Assembly: GCA_965370315.1 (NCBI GenBank)
Contig: CBDUTO010000004.1
Location: 15,630-79,629, forward strand
Direction of reading: 5' to 3'
Length of the DNA: 64,000 bases
DNA from: 1-14-2-50-31-20 sp965370315
GTDB taxonomy: Bacteria > Bacteroidota > Ignavibacteria > Ignavibacteriales > Melioribacteraceae
A program made the position numbers and the translations under genes. Below are positions 24,652 to 34,153 of the stretch, in pieces (within the stretch, counting starts at the first letter, position 1; each line of letters opens with the position of its first letter). The notes beneath the pieces were generated by a model. The model was not told where the DNA came from. It ran no database searches and saw only the letters and a list, made by a program, of their open reading frames with translations.

Positions 24652-26031
24652 ATGCTCTGGGGTGGGAGATTTACAGAAAAACTAAATGATATAGCGATGG
24701 AATTCTCTTCATCGCTTTCATTTGATATAAACTTAATTACTGAAGATGTTCAAGTCAGTGTTGCTCACGCTGAGATGTTGGCTACCATTGGAATTCTGAC
24801 TACTGATGAATCGCTTAAGCTTGTAGGTGGTTTGAAAAATATTTTAGAATTATATAACTCCAATAAATGGAAGCCAAGTGAATTAGAGTTTGAAGATATT
24901 CATTCTGCAATTGAAGCAAAATTATTTGAGTTAGTTGGCGATATCGCAGGCAAACTCCATACTGGCAGAAGTAGAAATGACCAAGTCGCTACCGGGTTTA
25001 GACTTTGGACAAAGAAGGCAATCACAAATTTAACAGAGCAATTATCTTTATTCCAAAATGCCTTATTAAAATTGAGTGAATCTCACACCGAAACAATAAT
25101 GCCTGGATACACACATCTTCAACGTGCTCAACCAATTTCTTTTGCCTTCCACTTACTTGCTTATGTTGAAATGTTGGAACGTGACAAAAAGAGACTGCAA
25201 TTTGTTTTGGATGAAACGGATTCTTCTCCGTTAGGCTGCGGTGCCCTTGCTGGTTCTACTCTTCCGCTTGATAGAAATATTACAACCGATAAATTAGGTT
25301 TTAACAAACCATCTTCAAACGCATTAGATGCAATATCCGATAGGGATTTTGTTCTTGATTTTCTAAATGCTTGTAATGTTGGAATGATGCACATTAGTAG
25401 GCTCTCCGAAGAAATAATTCTATGGACTACTTCTGAATTTAATTTCATAAAACTTGGAGATGCTTTTACAACTGGCTCCTCTCTTATGCCACAAAAGAAA
25501 AATCCTGATATGGCAGAACTTAGCAGAGGCAAAACTGGACGAGTTTACGGAAACTATACTGCCATAGCTACAATGATGAAAGGACTTCCACTAAGCTATA
25601 ACCGTGACATGCAGGAAGATAAAGAACCGATATTTGATTCCTTTAAAAATTACTCACAAGCATTATCAATGATGACTGGAATGATTAACACATTGTCAGT
25701 AAATGAAAATAGATTCGTTGAAGAACTGGAAGGTGACTTTCTCTTTGCAACAGAACTAGCTGAATGGCTTGTTATTAAAGGAATTCCCTTTAGAGAATCT
25801 CATCATATAGTTGGAGAAGTGGTAAAAGTAGCAGAGGAAAACAATGTAAAGCTACACCAATTGACTATTGAGCAGCTCAAAAACATTAATTCAATTTTTG
25901 ATAAAACAGCACTTGAAGTATTCAAAGTTGATGGTGCCCTTTATCGTAAAAAAACTTTTGGTTCCCCCAATCCAGATATGGTTAGAACTGAAATTGAAAA
26001 ATGGGTGGAATTATTAAAAACTGAGGATTAG
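24652..26031 (+). CDS. argH: Argininosuccinate lyase
   Basis: The 459-residue enzyme splits argininosuccinate into arginine and fumarate, the last step. Family motifs: LWGGRFTEKLNDIAMEFSSS, EDIHSAIEAKLFELVG, HTGRSRNDQVATGFRLW, GYTHLQRAQPISFAFHL and the signature GSSLMPQKKNPDMAEL with the catalytic Ser. The stop codon lies within a perfect inverted repeat that ends the operon. Ornithine carbamoyltransferase (argF) is absent from the cluster. Confidence 0.96.
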   Translation: MLWGGRFTEKLNDIAMEFSSSLSFDINLITEDVQVSVAHAEMLATIGILTTDESLKLVGGLKNILELYNSNKWKPSELEFEDIHSAIEAKLFELVGDIAGKLHTGRSRNDQVATGFRLWTKKAITNLTEQLSLFQNALLKLSESHTETIMPGYTHLQRAQPISFAFHLLAYVEMLERDKKRLQFVLDETDSSPLGCGALAGSTLPLDRNITTDKLGFNKPSSNALDAISDRDFVLDFLNACNVGMMHISRLSEEIILWTTSEFNFIKLGDAFTTGSSLMPQKKNPDMAELSRGKTGRVYGNYTAIATMMKGLPLSYNRDMQEDKEPIFDSFKNYSQALSMMTGMINTLSVNENRFVEELEGDFLFATELAEWLVIKGIPFRESHHIVGEVVKVAEENNVKLHQLTIEQLKNINSIFDKTALEVFKVDGALYRKKTFGSPNPDMVRTEIEKWVELLKTED

Positions 26032-26047
26032 GAAATTAATCCTCAGT
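26020..26047. terminator. Terminator-like hairpin shared by argH and the convergent gene
   Basis: ACTGAGGATTA (26020-26030) and TAATCCTCAGT (26037-26047) form a perfect 11-bp stem with a 6-base loop; the argH stop TAG is part of it. AT-rich tracts lie on both sides, so it could stop both arg transcription and the opposing C25-like gene. Confidence 0.65.
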
Positions 26048-26058
26048 AACTATTCTTA

Positions 26059-27495
26059 CTATTTTATAAAAATCATTTTACTTGTTTTAATAAAAGCGCC
26101 TGCACTTAGTCTATACAAATAAGCACCACTTGATAAGTTAGAAGCATCAAATTCAACCTCATAATTTCCAGCATTTTGAACAGAATTAACAAGAACAGCT
26201 ACCTCTTGCCCAAGAATATTATAAACTGATAATTTTACTTTCAGTCCATTTAAAACATTGGAGGGAATACTATAAGTAATTTTTGTTGTAGGATTAAAAG
26301 GGTTTGGATAATTTTGCGAGAGAATAAACTCCTTTGGTAAATTTGTCTGATAAGGATCAACATCTGCAAAAACATCATACTTAAGTATGATTGTCGGGTC
26401 GCCAAATAAGTTGTATTTCCTATACTCTTTGCTACTACTTCTATCTAAAGTTTCTCTTAGAATATCTCCAACTGCCACTTGAGTATATAACTTTCCCCAT
26501 ATTGATTGATTTATTTGCGAATTCATATTTGCATAATTGACGCCAACAGGTGCAATCCCCAGTAAAGCTCCATCAGTTGAAAACAGCATTTCATCTAATA
26601 TAGAAGTATTATTTATATCTGAATAAGATTGGCTGTGTCCAAAGCTCACAAAGAATGGTGAATTTATATTGGTTAACCTATCAACATCATCTATATGAAA
26701 TAGTGATTCATGTGTGTAGATCGTATCATTTCCATGCCCACTAAAATAGATTGATGAAGCACCATATTCATTAACATAATTGACAATTGAGTCAGTAGTT
26801 CCAAAATACTCTGACGAATCCGATTGGAAATAGTACTTTTTATTTATATAGGCGGGCGCCATTTCACTTACTTGTGTCACAATACTCTCGAAAAGTGAAC
26901 TTGCAATAAGGTTGGTGCTAGTTATCCCATCATCTGCCAAATAGAGTGAGTTGTTATTCCACCTTTCAACAGAGCTATTATTTTCATAATTAATAACTTT
27001 ACTAAAATAATTTGTTAATTCATCATGTGTTCTTACTGCAACTCTTCCAATTGAAAAGCTAAGATTAGTAGTATCTTCTTCCAAAACATTTATACCATAA
27101 AAATAATCTGACTTTGCAGTATCAGTAGGTTCATAGCCTGGGACAGATACAAAACTAAAATTTGGAATACTATCAATATCAGAAGCAAACATGAAATACT
27201 TGGGTGTTGGATTACTCCAGTTTGTTCCAGCATAGCTTATAAACTCGCGGATATTATCTTGAACTAATGTTGAATCGCTAAACTCTGCTAAAATATTATC
27301 CCTAGTTGTAACGAGTGTTTTAATACCTCTTGAACTATTTTTATGATCAGCAAATTCCTCACAGATTGGAACAAATTTGTTTACAGTGATAATGACAAAA
27401 TCATATTGATTAGATTGGTCACGTAGTGAAATACTTTGGGCTTGAACAGAAATAGAAATGAAGATAATTAAAATAAGTGCTTTTAATAGTTGCAT
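26059..27495 (-). CDS. Gingipain-like (C25-fold) exported protein with type IX sorting domain, catalytic Cys absent
   Basis: The 478-residue protein has a signal peptide (LLKALILIIFISISVQAQ), a C25-peptidase-like region (about 30-370) and a C-terminal type IX secretion sorting domain (about 388-478; LSQNYPNPFNPTTKITYSIP and LSSGAYLYRLSAG). The GHG motif with the C25 catalytic His is present (H254). The position 33 residues later, where gingipains have the nucleophilic Cys, lies in FFVSFGHSQSYSD, with no Cys. It is therefore probably a non-proteolytic surface or secreted protein, or a pseudo-enzyme. It is convergent with argH. Confidence 0.8.
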   Translation of the reverse strand: MQLLKALILIIFISISVQAQSISLRDQSNQYDFVIITVNKFVPICEEFADHKNSSRGIKTLVTTRDNILAEFSDSTLVQDNIREFISYAGTNWSNPTPKYFMFASDIDSIPNFSFVSVPGYEPTDTAKSDYFYGINVLEEDTTNLSFSIGRVAVRTHDELTNYFSKVINYENNSSVERWNNNSLYLADDGITSTNLIASSLFESIVTQVSEMAPAYINKKYYFQSDSSEYFGTTDSIVNYVNEYGASSIYFSGHGNDTIYTHESLFHIDDVDRLTNINSPFFVSFGHSQSYSDINNTSILDEMLFSTDGALLGIAPVGVNYANMNSQINQSIWGKLYTQVAVGDILRETLDRSSSKEYRKYNLFGDPTIILKYDVFADVDPYQTNLPKEFILSQNYPNPFNPTTKITYSIPSNVLNGLKVKLSVYNILGQEVAVLVNSVQNAGNYEVEFDASNLSSGAYLYRLSAGAFIKTSKMIFIK

Positions 27496-27597
27496 ATTAG
27501 AGCCTCTTTTTATTAGTTGTAAATTTCTCGAAATGAACTAATAAAAAATAGCCGTTAGGAAATCTAATTTAAAGGGCAAAATAAATCACAAATTATA

Positions 27598-28134
27598 TTA
27601 TCTTTTAAATCTATACAGTATTCCATTTTTTGGTGAAAAATCTAATTCACCTTTGAAGCCTTGCTTTCTTAACTCGTTAACAAAGACTTTCATAAAGAAT
27701 CCATGTGATACAATTAATATGTTTTTTTGTCCTGAGCTTTCAATCAGATTAATAAACTCATTTATTCTTGAAAGAGTTTTCGGTTTAACTTCCTCCTGAC
27801 TTTTAAACGAAAAGAGCCAAGCAATTCTTCCAACAATTTGCCATATCATATAATGTAATTTGGTGTGGGTTCTAATAAATGCTGAGAGAGGAACTTCAAC
27901 TATTAAAGGTGTTGAGATTATTGCGCCATCATAAATAGTCTTTGCAGTTATTTGAGCTCGAGACAATGTGCTTGCATAACAGACATCCCATTCGTTGCTA
28001 TCTATATTTACTTCATTTGGTTTCACAGGATATATATCATATCCACTCATGCGTTCGTTAAATTCTTCTGAGTTTAAGTTCTTCTTTCCATGAGGAGAGA
28101 TAACTTTAAAATGTCTTACTAAACCTATTTTCAT
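27598..28134 (-). CDS. Histidine phosphatase superfamily protein
   Basis: Starting at ATG 28134 the protein has 178 residues and opens with KIGLVRHFKV, the RH phosphate-pocket motif of the phosphoglycerate mutase/phosphatase clan (RHF instead of RHG). It continues with CYASTLSRAQITAKTI (second Arg) and ends with ILIVSHGFFMKVFVNEL (second His). The longer reading adds 13 residues with no family match. Substrate is unknown; some relatives act on phosphoproteins or small metabolites. Confidence 0.8.
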   Translation of the reverse strand: MKIGLVRHFKVISPHGKKNLNSEEFNERMSGYDIYPVKPNEVNIDSNEWDVCYASTLSRAQITAKTIYDGAIISTPLIVEVPLSAFIRTHTKLHYMIWQIVGRIAWLFSFKSQEEVKPKTLSRINEFINLIESSGQKNILIVSHGFFMKVFVNELRKQGFKGELDFSPKNGILYRFKR

Positions 28135-28257
28135 AATTTTTATAATGTTACTATAATTTATAAAATAATTCATACCAAGACTATAAGGACTATAGCAAAA
28201 GTATCTTTGTACTAATTTAGTTATTTTGTTTAAATATATTATTAATTGGAGTTTAAA

Positions 28258-28626
28258 TTGAAAAGAGATTTAGAATTAATAAGAAAATTATTTTTCAAAA
28301 TAGAAAAGTATCCTCTGAAAATTAATAATGAATTTGACTATCAAATATCTTTTGAAAATTATTCAAAAGAAGAAATCAATTTTAATTTGTTCTTAATGAG
28401 AGATGCAAATTTTATTGAGGGAATTTTTCATCGAAGTGTAATCAATAAACACTTGGAAGTAATGAATCAAACCTTGGAAATTACTTGGGAAGGTTTTGAA
28501 TTCTTTGATACTATAAAACAAACCAGTCGCTGGCAGAAGATTAAAGCAATGGTTCAAAAAGAAAATATTCCATACTCAATTATTAAACAAGTAGGCACAT
28601 CCTTTATTTTGAAGTCGTTAGAATAA
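28258..28626 (+). CDS. DUF2513-family protein
   Basis: The frame from TTG 28258, with a TTGGAG ribosome site 8 bp before it, gives 122 residues. KRDLELIRKLFFKIE at the N-terminus and LEITWEGFEFFDTIKQTSRWQKIK towards the end are the DUF2513 pattern, a winged-helix-like small protein often found on mobile elements and near regulators. An alternative upstream TTG adds four residues. No partner gene is adjacent; function unknown. Confidence 0.7.
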   Translation: MKRDLELIRKLFFKIEKYPLKINNEFDYQISFENYSKEEINFNLFLMRDANFIEGIFHRSVINKHLEVMNQTLEITWEGFEFFDTIKQTSRWQKIKAMVQKENIPYSIIKQVGTSFILKSLE

Positions 28627-28647
28627 ATATTACTTCGAAATTATAAA

Positions 28648-29214
28648 TTATTCCATAACTTCTTTATATCTAAAGCAATCCGTTGTATGGTCGTTTATCA
28701 TTCCAATTGCTTGCATGTGGGCATACATAATTGTTGAACCTACAAATTTGAAACCTCGTTTTTTTAAGTCCTTGCTTAAGGAGTCTGATTCGGCTGATGT
28801 TGCTGGCAAGTCGCTCATCTTTTTCCATTTGTTTACAATAGGTTTGTTGTTTACAAATTGCCAAATATATTTATCAAAACTTCCAAACTCTTTTTGAACT
28901 TCCATAAAAGCTTTTGCATTTGAAACTGCTGAACGGACTTTTAATTTATTCCTTACAATAGCTGGGTTCAACAAAAGTTTTTCAATTTTCTTTTCAGTAA
29001 ATCTCGATACTTTAGTTACGTCAAAATCACTAAATAGCTTTCTGTACCCCTCGCGCTTTCGCAAAATAGTAATCCAACTCAGTCCGGCTTGTGCACCCTC
29101 GAGAATTAGAAATTCATAATGTGTCTTATCATCATGAACAGGAACACCCCATTCCTCATCGTGATACTTTACATATAGTTCATCTGTTCCACTCCATTCG
29201 CATCGAGTTTTCAT
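28648..29214 (-). CDS. tag: DNA-3-methyladenine glycosylase I
   Basis: The 188-residue base-excision enzyme removes 3-methyladenine from alkylated DNA. CEWSGTDELYVKYHDEEWGVP at the N-terminus (Cys and His zinc ligands, split here as CEWSGTDE and YHDEEWG), EGAQAGLSWITILRKRE, NPAIVRNKLKV and FKFVGSTIMYAHMQAIG followed by NDHTTDCF (His and Cys ligands) identify TagI. Length is usual. It is convergent with the DUF2513 gene, about 20 bp apart. Confidence 0.95.
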   Translation of the reverse strand: MKTRCEWSGTDELYVKYHDEEWGVPVHDDKTHYEFLILEGAQAGLSWITILRKREGYRKLFSDFDVTKVSRFTEKKIEKLLLNPAIVRNKLKVRSAVSNAKAFMEVQKEFGSFDKYIWQFVNNKPIVNKWKKMSDLPATSAESDSLSKDLKKRGFKFVGSTIMYAHMQAIGMINDHTTDCFRYKEVME

Positions 29215-29231
29215 TTATTTACTCCTCAATA

Positions 29232-29684
29232 TTATTTTGGTAATTTTCCTAACACTTTCCAAATCCATTTATGAAATCCATGAATTGAATTAACAGGCTC
29301 TAAAAACATTAGTATACATTCTTTATAAACCACACTAATTTCATGTTCATCACAATATGTAATTGCCTTCTCAGATTCACTTCCTTGTTGCATCCAAATA
29401 TGCTTTACACCAATCTCATTTGCTTCCTTAACAATTTTCTCAGTTTGTTCAGAGGGAACAACAATTACTATGGAACTAACTTTCTCTTTTAATTCGCTTA
29501 AAGAACTATAATATTTATCCCCTTCAATTTCATCCATATTTGGATTAACTCCAAATGGAGAGTAATCCTTTTTTTTCAACTCTTTATAAACGACATTTCC
29601 AAATTTTTGACTTTTCCGTGAAACACCAATTACTGCAATGTTTTTCTTTAGCAAAAATTCTTCAATGGTTTGCTTTGAAACCAT
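29232..29684 (-). CDS. CoA-binding domain protein (YccU-like)
   Basis: The 150-residue protein is a single Rossmann-type CoA-binding domain: NIAVIGVSRKSQKFGNVVYKEL, SSIVIVVPSEQTEKIVKEA, and GVKHIWMQQGSES. It lacks the further domains of succinyl-CoA synthetase-like proteins. It sits between an aldehyde dehydrogenase gene 12 bp upstream and tag 17 bp downstream, probably cotranscribed with both. Role unknown. Confidence 0.85.
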   Translation of the reverse strand: MVSKQTIEEFLLKKNIAVIGVSRKSQKFGNVVYKELKKKDYSPFGVNPNMDEIEGDKYYSSLSELKEKVSSIVIVVPSEQTEKIVKEANEIGVKHIWMQQGSESEKAITYCDEHEISVVYKECILMFLEPVNSIHGFHKWIWKVLGKLPK

Positions 29685-29695
29685 ACTACCTCCAC

Positions 29696-31060
29696 TTACT
29701 TAACCCAAACCGTTTTTATATTTACAAACTCCTTTATTCCGTAGTGCGAAAGTTCCCTTCCATACCCTGATATTTTTGTGCCACCAAAAGGCAAACGTGG
29801 ATCTGATTTAACCATCCCGTTTATAAACACAGAACCTGAATCAATTTCTTTAGCAACCATTTTTGATTTCTCAATATTGCTTGTCCAAAGTGATGCACCA
29901 AGTCCAAATGGAGTATCGTTGGCAATGTGAATTGCATCAGCTTCATCTCTTGCTCTAATAATTATTGCTACTGGTCCAAAAAACTCTTCAGCGTATGCAA
30001 TATTTCCCTTTTGAACATTGCTTAAAACTGTTGGTAGATAAAATGCTCCTTCTCTTTCAAGCCTTTTTCCACCACATAGAATTTTTGCACCTTGCTTTTC
30101 ACTAGTTTTAACTTGGTAATCCAATTCCTCCAATAAATCCTCTCTAGCAATAGGACCCATTTCTGTTTCATTCTTCATAGGATCACCTACAACAAGCGAG
30201 TTCATTTTTTCAACAAACTTGTATTCAAACTCATCAGCAATTTCATCAAGTAAAATAAATCTTTTTGCAGCAATGCAACTCTGTCCATTATTCATTGTGC
30301 GTGCAAATACACCTTCATCAACGGCCTTATCAATATCTGCATCGTTAAAAACAATAAACGGATCACTTCCGCCAAGCTCCAGAACACTTTTCTTTAAAGC
30401 TTTGCCAGATGTTGATGCAACAGCCATTCCTGCTGGTTCGCTTCCCGTTAAAGTTGTAGCCTTAATTAGTGGATTGTTAATTACACTCTCTACTTGAGAA
30501 GAGTCAATCAATAATGTTTGAAATGCACTCTTAGGCAAACTAGCTTCTATAAATATTTCCTCAATAGCTAATGCACTCATCGGAACATTCGACGCATGCT
30601 TTAGCAATCCAACATTTCCTGCCATCAATGCTGGTGCAGCAAAACGGAATACTTGCCACATAGGAAAATTCCAAGGCATTACTGCAAGAACAATTCCTAT
30701 TGGATCAAACTGAACAAAGCTTTCAGCGGCATCTGTTTCAATTACTTCTTTATTTAACATTAACTCTGCATTCTCAGCGTAATACTCACAAACCCAGGCA
30801 CACTTTTCCACCTCTCCAACTGACTGAGTGATAGGCTTTCCCATTTCAAGCGTCATTATTTCTGCATACTTTTGTTTGTTCTTTCTTAGAACATTTGCTG
30901 TATTCAAAAGTAATTTTGCTCGATGCTCAAACGTCGTTTTCTTCCACACTTGATAAGTCTTTTCAGAATCTAATATTTTTTCACTAACACTTTCATTACT
31001 CATTTTTTCAAACGAGTGTTCTAACTTATTTGTTGTTGGATTTACTGTTTCAATTGCCAT
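29696..31060 (-). CDS. NAD(P)-dependent aldehyde dehydrogenase, succinate-semialdehyde type
   Basis: The 454-residue enzyme oxidises an aldehyde to the acid. Hallmarks: VMPWNFPMWQVFRFAAPAL (cofactor entry), LTGSEPAGMAVAS, the catalytic Glu in LELGGSDPFIVF, catalytic Cys in MNNGQSCIAAKRF, and EEFFGPVAIII. The length and NGMVKSDPRLPFGGTKISGYGRE-like C-terminus (key part PFGGTKISGYGRE) resemble the short succinate-semialdehyde dehydrogenase group. Substrate not proven. It heads a small minus-strand group with the CoA-binding protein and tag. Confidence 0.92.
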   Translation of the reverse strand: MAIETVNPTTNKLEHSFEKMSNESVSEKILDSEKTYQVWKKTTFEHRAKLLLNTANVLRKNKQKYAEIMTLEMGKPITQSVGEVEKCAWVCEYYAENAELMLNKEVIETDAAESFVQFDPIGIVLAVMPWNFPMWQVFRFAAPALMAGNVGLLKHASNVPMSALAIEEIFIEASLPKSAFQTLLIDSSQVESVINNPLIKATTLTGSEPAGMAVASTSGKALKKSVLELGGSDPFIVFNDADIDKAVDEGVFARTMNNGQSCIAAKRFILLDEIADEFEYKFVEKMNSLVVGDPMKNETEMGPIAREDLLEELDYQVKTSEKQGAKILCGGKRLEREGAFYLPTVLSNVQKGNIAYAEEFFGPVAIIIRARDEADAIHIANDTPFGLGASLWTSNIEKSKMVAKEIDSGSVFINGMVKSDPRLPFGGTKISGYGRELSHYGIKEFVNIKTVWVK

Positions 31061-31202
31061 TTTATTTTATCCATAATTACATTAAATCTATTTGCTCAAA
31101 CTTCATTTAATAATTTATTAATAATCCATTAGAATTAACTTGATTAAATTATATATTATAATTATTTATTGCTCAACAAATTACCCATAATTGAGTTTCC
31201 CT

Positions 31203-32543
31203 ATGGCAAAGAAAAACCCAAAGACTTTCATTATTGATACTAATGTAATTCTGCACGATCCAAATTCAATTCATCAGTTTGAAGAAAATAATATTGTAAT
31301 TCCAATAACTGTAATTGAAGAGATTGATCACTTTAAAAGAGGAAGCCAAGTAATAAACATTAATGCAAGGCAATTTGCAAGAACACTCGATTCCCTTACT
31401 GGTAAAGAGCTTTTCAATGGTGGCATTTCTCTTGGCAAAGGAAAAGGCAAAGTTCGTATTTTAATAACCAACGGAATGTGCGAAGAGATTAGAACTGCTT
31501 TTAGGGAGGACACTCCAGACCACCGCATTTTAAGTTGTGCTTTCGAACTTGAAAAATCAAGTACTACAAAGAAGAAGCACATCTTAGTTACTAAAGATGT
31601 AAATCTTCGTATGAAAGCTAAGGCACTAGGCATTCTTGCTGAAGATTATTCTACTGATAGAATCCAAAGTGTTGATGAACTTTACAGTGGGAAAGAAGTA
31701 ATTGAAGATTTTGATGACGATGTTATAAAAAGATTTTATGAAGCTCCATATCAGATTGATGCTGATGAAGTTAAGAAGAAAATAGATAATGAATTCGTTC
31801 CAAACAAATATTTTATTATCCGGAATACAAGTCGTTCTGTATTAGCAAATCTCGATTCTGAACAAATGCTCTTTAACAAAATTGATAAAAATCCAGTTTC
31901 TGGAATAATGCCTAGAAATGCCGAACAGACATTTGCTGTAGATGCATTACTAAATCCGAACATTCCTCTTGTTTCCCTTACTGGCAAAGCAGGAACTGGA
32001 AAAACTTTAATTGCACTTGCAAGTGCCATTCATGTGAGAAAGCAATATCGTCAAATTTTTGTAGCTCGTCCCATTGTACCTTTAAGTAACAAAGACATTG
32101 GATTTCTACCAGGTGATGTGGAAAGTAAAATTGGTCCATACATGCAGCCGTTATGGGATAATTTGAAAGTAATCCAGGATCAATACAATGAAAACGATAA
32201 CCACTATGTTGCTATTTCCAATATGCTAAAGGATGAAAAACTAGTAGTTGAACCACTTAGTTACATCCGTGGCAGAAGTTTGCAACGTATTTTCTTTATA
32301 GTAGATGAAGCACAAAATTTAACTCCACATGAAATTAAAACAATAATCACCAGAGTAGGAGAGGGTTCTAAGATTGTCCTTACTGGTGATATCTATCAAA
32401 TAGATCATCCATATCTCGATTCACAATCTAATGGATTATCATATTTAATAGACCACTTTAAAGGACAAAAACTGTACGCTCATGTTAATCTTGAAAAAGG
32501 TGAACGTTCAGAATTGGCAGAGCTTGCGAGCAATTTATTGTAG
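31203..32543 (+). CDS. PhoH-family ATPase fused to a PIN domain
   Basis: With ATG 31203 the protein has 446 residues. The N-terminal PIN nuclease domain (about 1-150) shows TFIIDTNVILHDP and an acidic HILVTKDVNLRMKAKALG region. The C-terminal PhoH ATPase/helicase domain has Walker A GKAGTGKT, PIVPLSNKDIGFLPGD, Walker B IFFIVDEAQNLTPHEIKT and LTGDIYQID. PIN-PhoH proteins are RNA-unwinding ribonucleases in known members (PhoH2/YlaK type). It is divergent from the aldehyde dehydrogenase gene. Confidence 0.93.
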   Translation: MAKKNPKTFIIDTNVILHDPNSIHQFEENNIVIPITVIEEIDHFKRGSQVININARQFARTLDSLTGKELFNGGISLGKGKGKVRILITNGMCEEIRTAFREDTPDHRILSCAFELEKSSTTKKKHILVTKDVNLRMKAKALGILAEDYSTDRIQSVDELYSGKEVIEDFDDDVIKRFYEAPYQIDADEVKKKIDNEFVPNKYFIIRNTSRSVLANLDSEQMLFNKIDKNPVSGIMPRNAEQTFAVDALLNPNIPLVSLTGKAGTGKTLIALASAIHVRKQYRQIFVARPIVPLSNKDIGFLPGDVESKIGPYMQPLWDNLKVIQDQYNENDNHYVAISNMLKDEKLVVEPLSYIRGRSLQRIFFIVDEAQNLTPHEIKTIITRVGEGSKIVLTGDIYQIDHPYLDSQSNGLSYLIDHFKGQKLYAHVNLEKGERSELAELASNLL

Positions 32544-32584
32544 ATTAAACATAAAGGTCATTAAGACCACTTAGGAAAAAAAAC

Positions 32585-33445
32585 ATGAAAATCATTTTAG
32601 CTATTTTATTATTTGCAACTATTCAGACAGCATATTCACAAGAAGGGAATCTAATAAGTAACTTTAGTTTTGAACAGCATTCTTATGATACAACCACTAT
32701 CCCTTACCGCTTTTTCAAGCCAAATACATTTGCAGGCGATAAGTATCCATTAGTTATTGCATTACATGGTGCTGGCGAAAGAGGAAATGATAATATAAAA
32801 CATATGAAGTTTCATCGACTTGCAACAGTTTGGGTTGATTCATTAAATCAATTAGAGCACCCTTGTTTTGTAATTGCTCCACAATGTCCAGAAAAACAAA
32901 AATGGGTGGATATTGATTGGGGATCAGAAAAGTATAATTTTAATTCAACTCCAATTAGCAATGAACTTGCAACAGTTAGCAATTTAATTGATTCTTTAAT
33001 TGAACACTACCCAATTGATAAAAACAGAATTTATTTAACTGGCTTATCCATGGGTGGATTTGGTTCATGGTATTTGTTAATTAATAATCCTAATCGCTTT
33101 GCAGCTGTAATAATATTTAGCGGAGCATCTGATCCAGAAATGGCTAGCAAAATAAAAGATATTCCAATTTGGAATTTTCATGGGGACGTTGATGGAGCAG
33201 TTCCGGTTGAAGGTTCTAGAAATATGATTAAAGCAATCTCTAATTGTGGTAAAGATGTTCTCTTAATTTCAGACCCTAATAATAAATTGTTTTGGGATTC
33301 AGAATTTGAGACAAATAGAATTCTCTCTTCTAATCACATCTATACTGAATATAAAGATAAAGGTCATGTAATTTGGGCAGAGTCCTATAACAACTGGCAT
33401 GTGCGCGAATGGATGTTTTCTAAAAAAACAAAAATCCGCCACTAG
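32585..33445 (+). CDS. Exported alpha/beta-hydrolase esterase
   Basis: The 286-residue protein starts with a signal peptide (IILAILLFATIQTAYSQ) and has the phospholipase/carboxylesterase fold: PLVIALHGAGERGND oxyanion loop, nucleophile Ser in TGLSMGGFGSW, Asp in NFHGDVDGAVP and His in KDKGHVIW. It resembles feruloyl-esterase/LpqC-like periplasmic esterases. Its last 26 bp overlap the opposing gene at 33420. Confidence 0.88.
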   Translation: MKIILAILLFATIQTAYSQEGNLISNFSFEQHSYDTTTIPYRFFKPNTFAGDKYPLVIALHGAGERGNDNIKHMKFHRLATVWVDSLNQLEHPCFVIAPQCPEKQKWVDIDWGSEKYNFNSTPISNELATVSNLIDSLIEHYPIDKNRIYLTGLSMGGFGSWYLLINNPNRFAAVIIFSGASDPEMASKIKDIPIWNFHGDVDGAVPVEGSRNMIKAISNCGKDVLLISDPNNKLFWDSEFETNRILSSNHIYTEYKDKGHVIWAESYNNWHVREWMFSKKTKIRH

Positions 33446-34043
33446 GAGTTTCGATTTTTTCCTCTAAATAGAAAAATCTTTTTGGTTCACTGAATTTCTT
33501 TTTAATTTCAAATGGAAAATCTATGCCTTCACCTGATTTCTCTTTCAAACTAGATTTTCCAGTATTTAATTGTTGCACTGAACTTTTACTAAATCGAAAA
33601 ATAATTTCTTTCGATGCCACCGTTTCTCTTATCAAATAATATTCACTATCATCATCCAACATAATATCTTCAGCAATATCATTTTCATATAAAGCTAGGT
33701 CAACACTTGCCTGTTCGGTAAAATCTCTAGTAGCATCTTTAATTTCAACTTCTGCAGTGACAAAATCTGAACTAAAACTTAAATTTAACATACTAAGCAG
33801 TTCTGCACTTGAAAAAGTCATTTGTCCAATTAATTTACCATCTTTACTTTCATCCGATTTTATTTGCCTCACATCCTGAACAATATACCTCACGCCATCT
33901 TCGCTAATACGATAAACTGTTCCTGGACGACAATTTGTTCTTGGAGTTTCAAATGGTTTGAAGTTTTTCAACAACGAATTTGGCGTTGATTGTGCAAATC
34001 CGATTGATGCAATTAAATATATTGTTAAAAGTAACTTCTTCAT
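33420..34043 (-). CDS. Exported hypothetical protein
   Basis: The 207-residue protein has a clear signal peptide (KKLLLTIYLIASIGFAQS) and otherwise a polar beta-rich sequence with no family I can name. Repeated acidic stretches (about residues 120-145, EDIMLDDDSEYYLI) are notable. Convergent, overlapping by 26 bp with the esterase. Probably periplasmic. Confidence 0.7.
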   Translation of the reverse strand: MKKLLLTIYLIASIGFAQSTPNSLLKNFKPFETPRTNCRPGTVYRISEDGVRYIVQDVRQIKSDESKDGKLIGQMTFSSAELLSMLNLSFSSDFVTAEVEIKDATRDFTEQASVDLALYENDIAEDIMLDDDSEYYLIRETVASKEIIFRFSKSSVQQLNTGKSSLKEKSGEGIDFPFEIKKKFSEPKRFFYLEEKIETPSGGFLFF

Positions 34044-34153
34044 TTCATTTCCTGATAATATATAATATGATAATTAATCATCGGAAATTAATAGAAAAAA
34101 GTTAGTGCTACTTATAGGAGCAATATAAAACAAATCGTAAAAATGACTTTATA

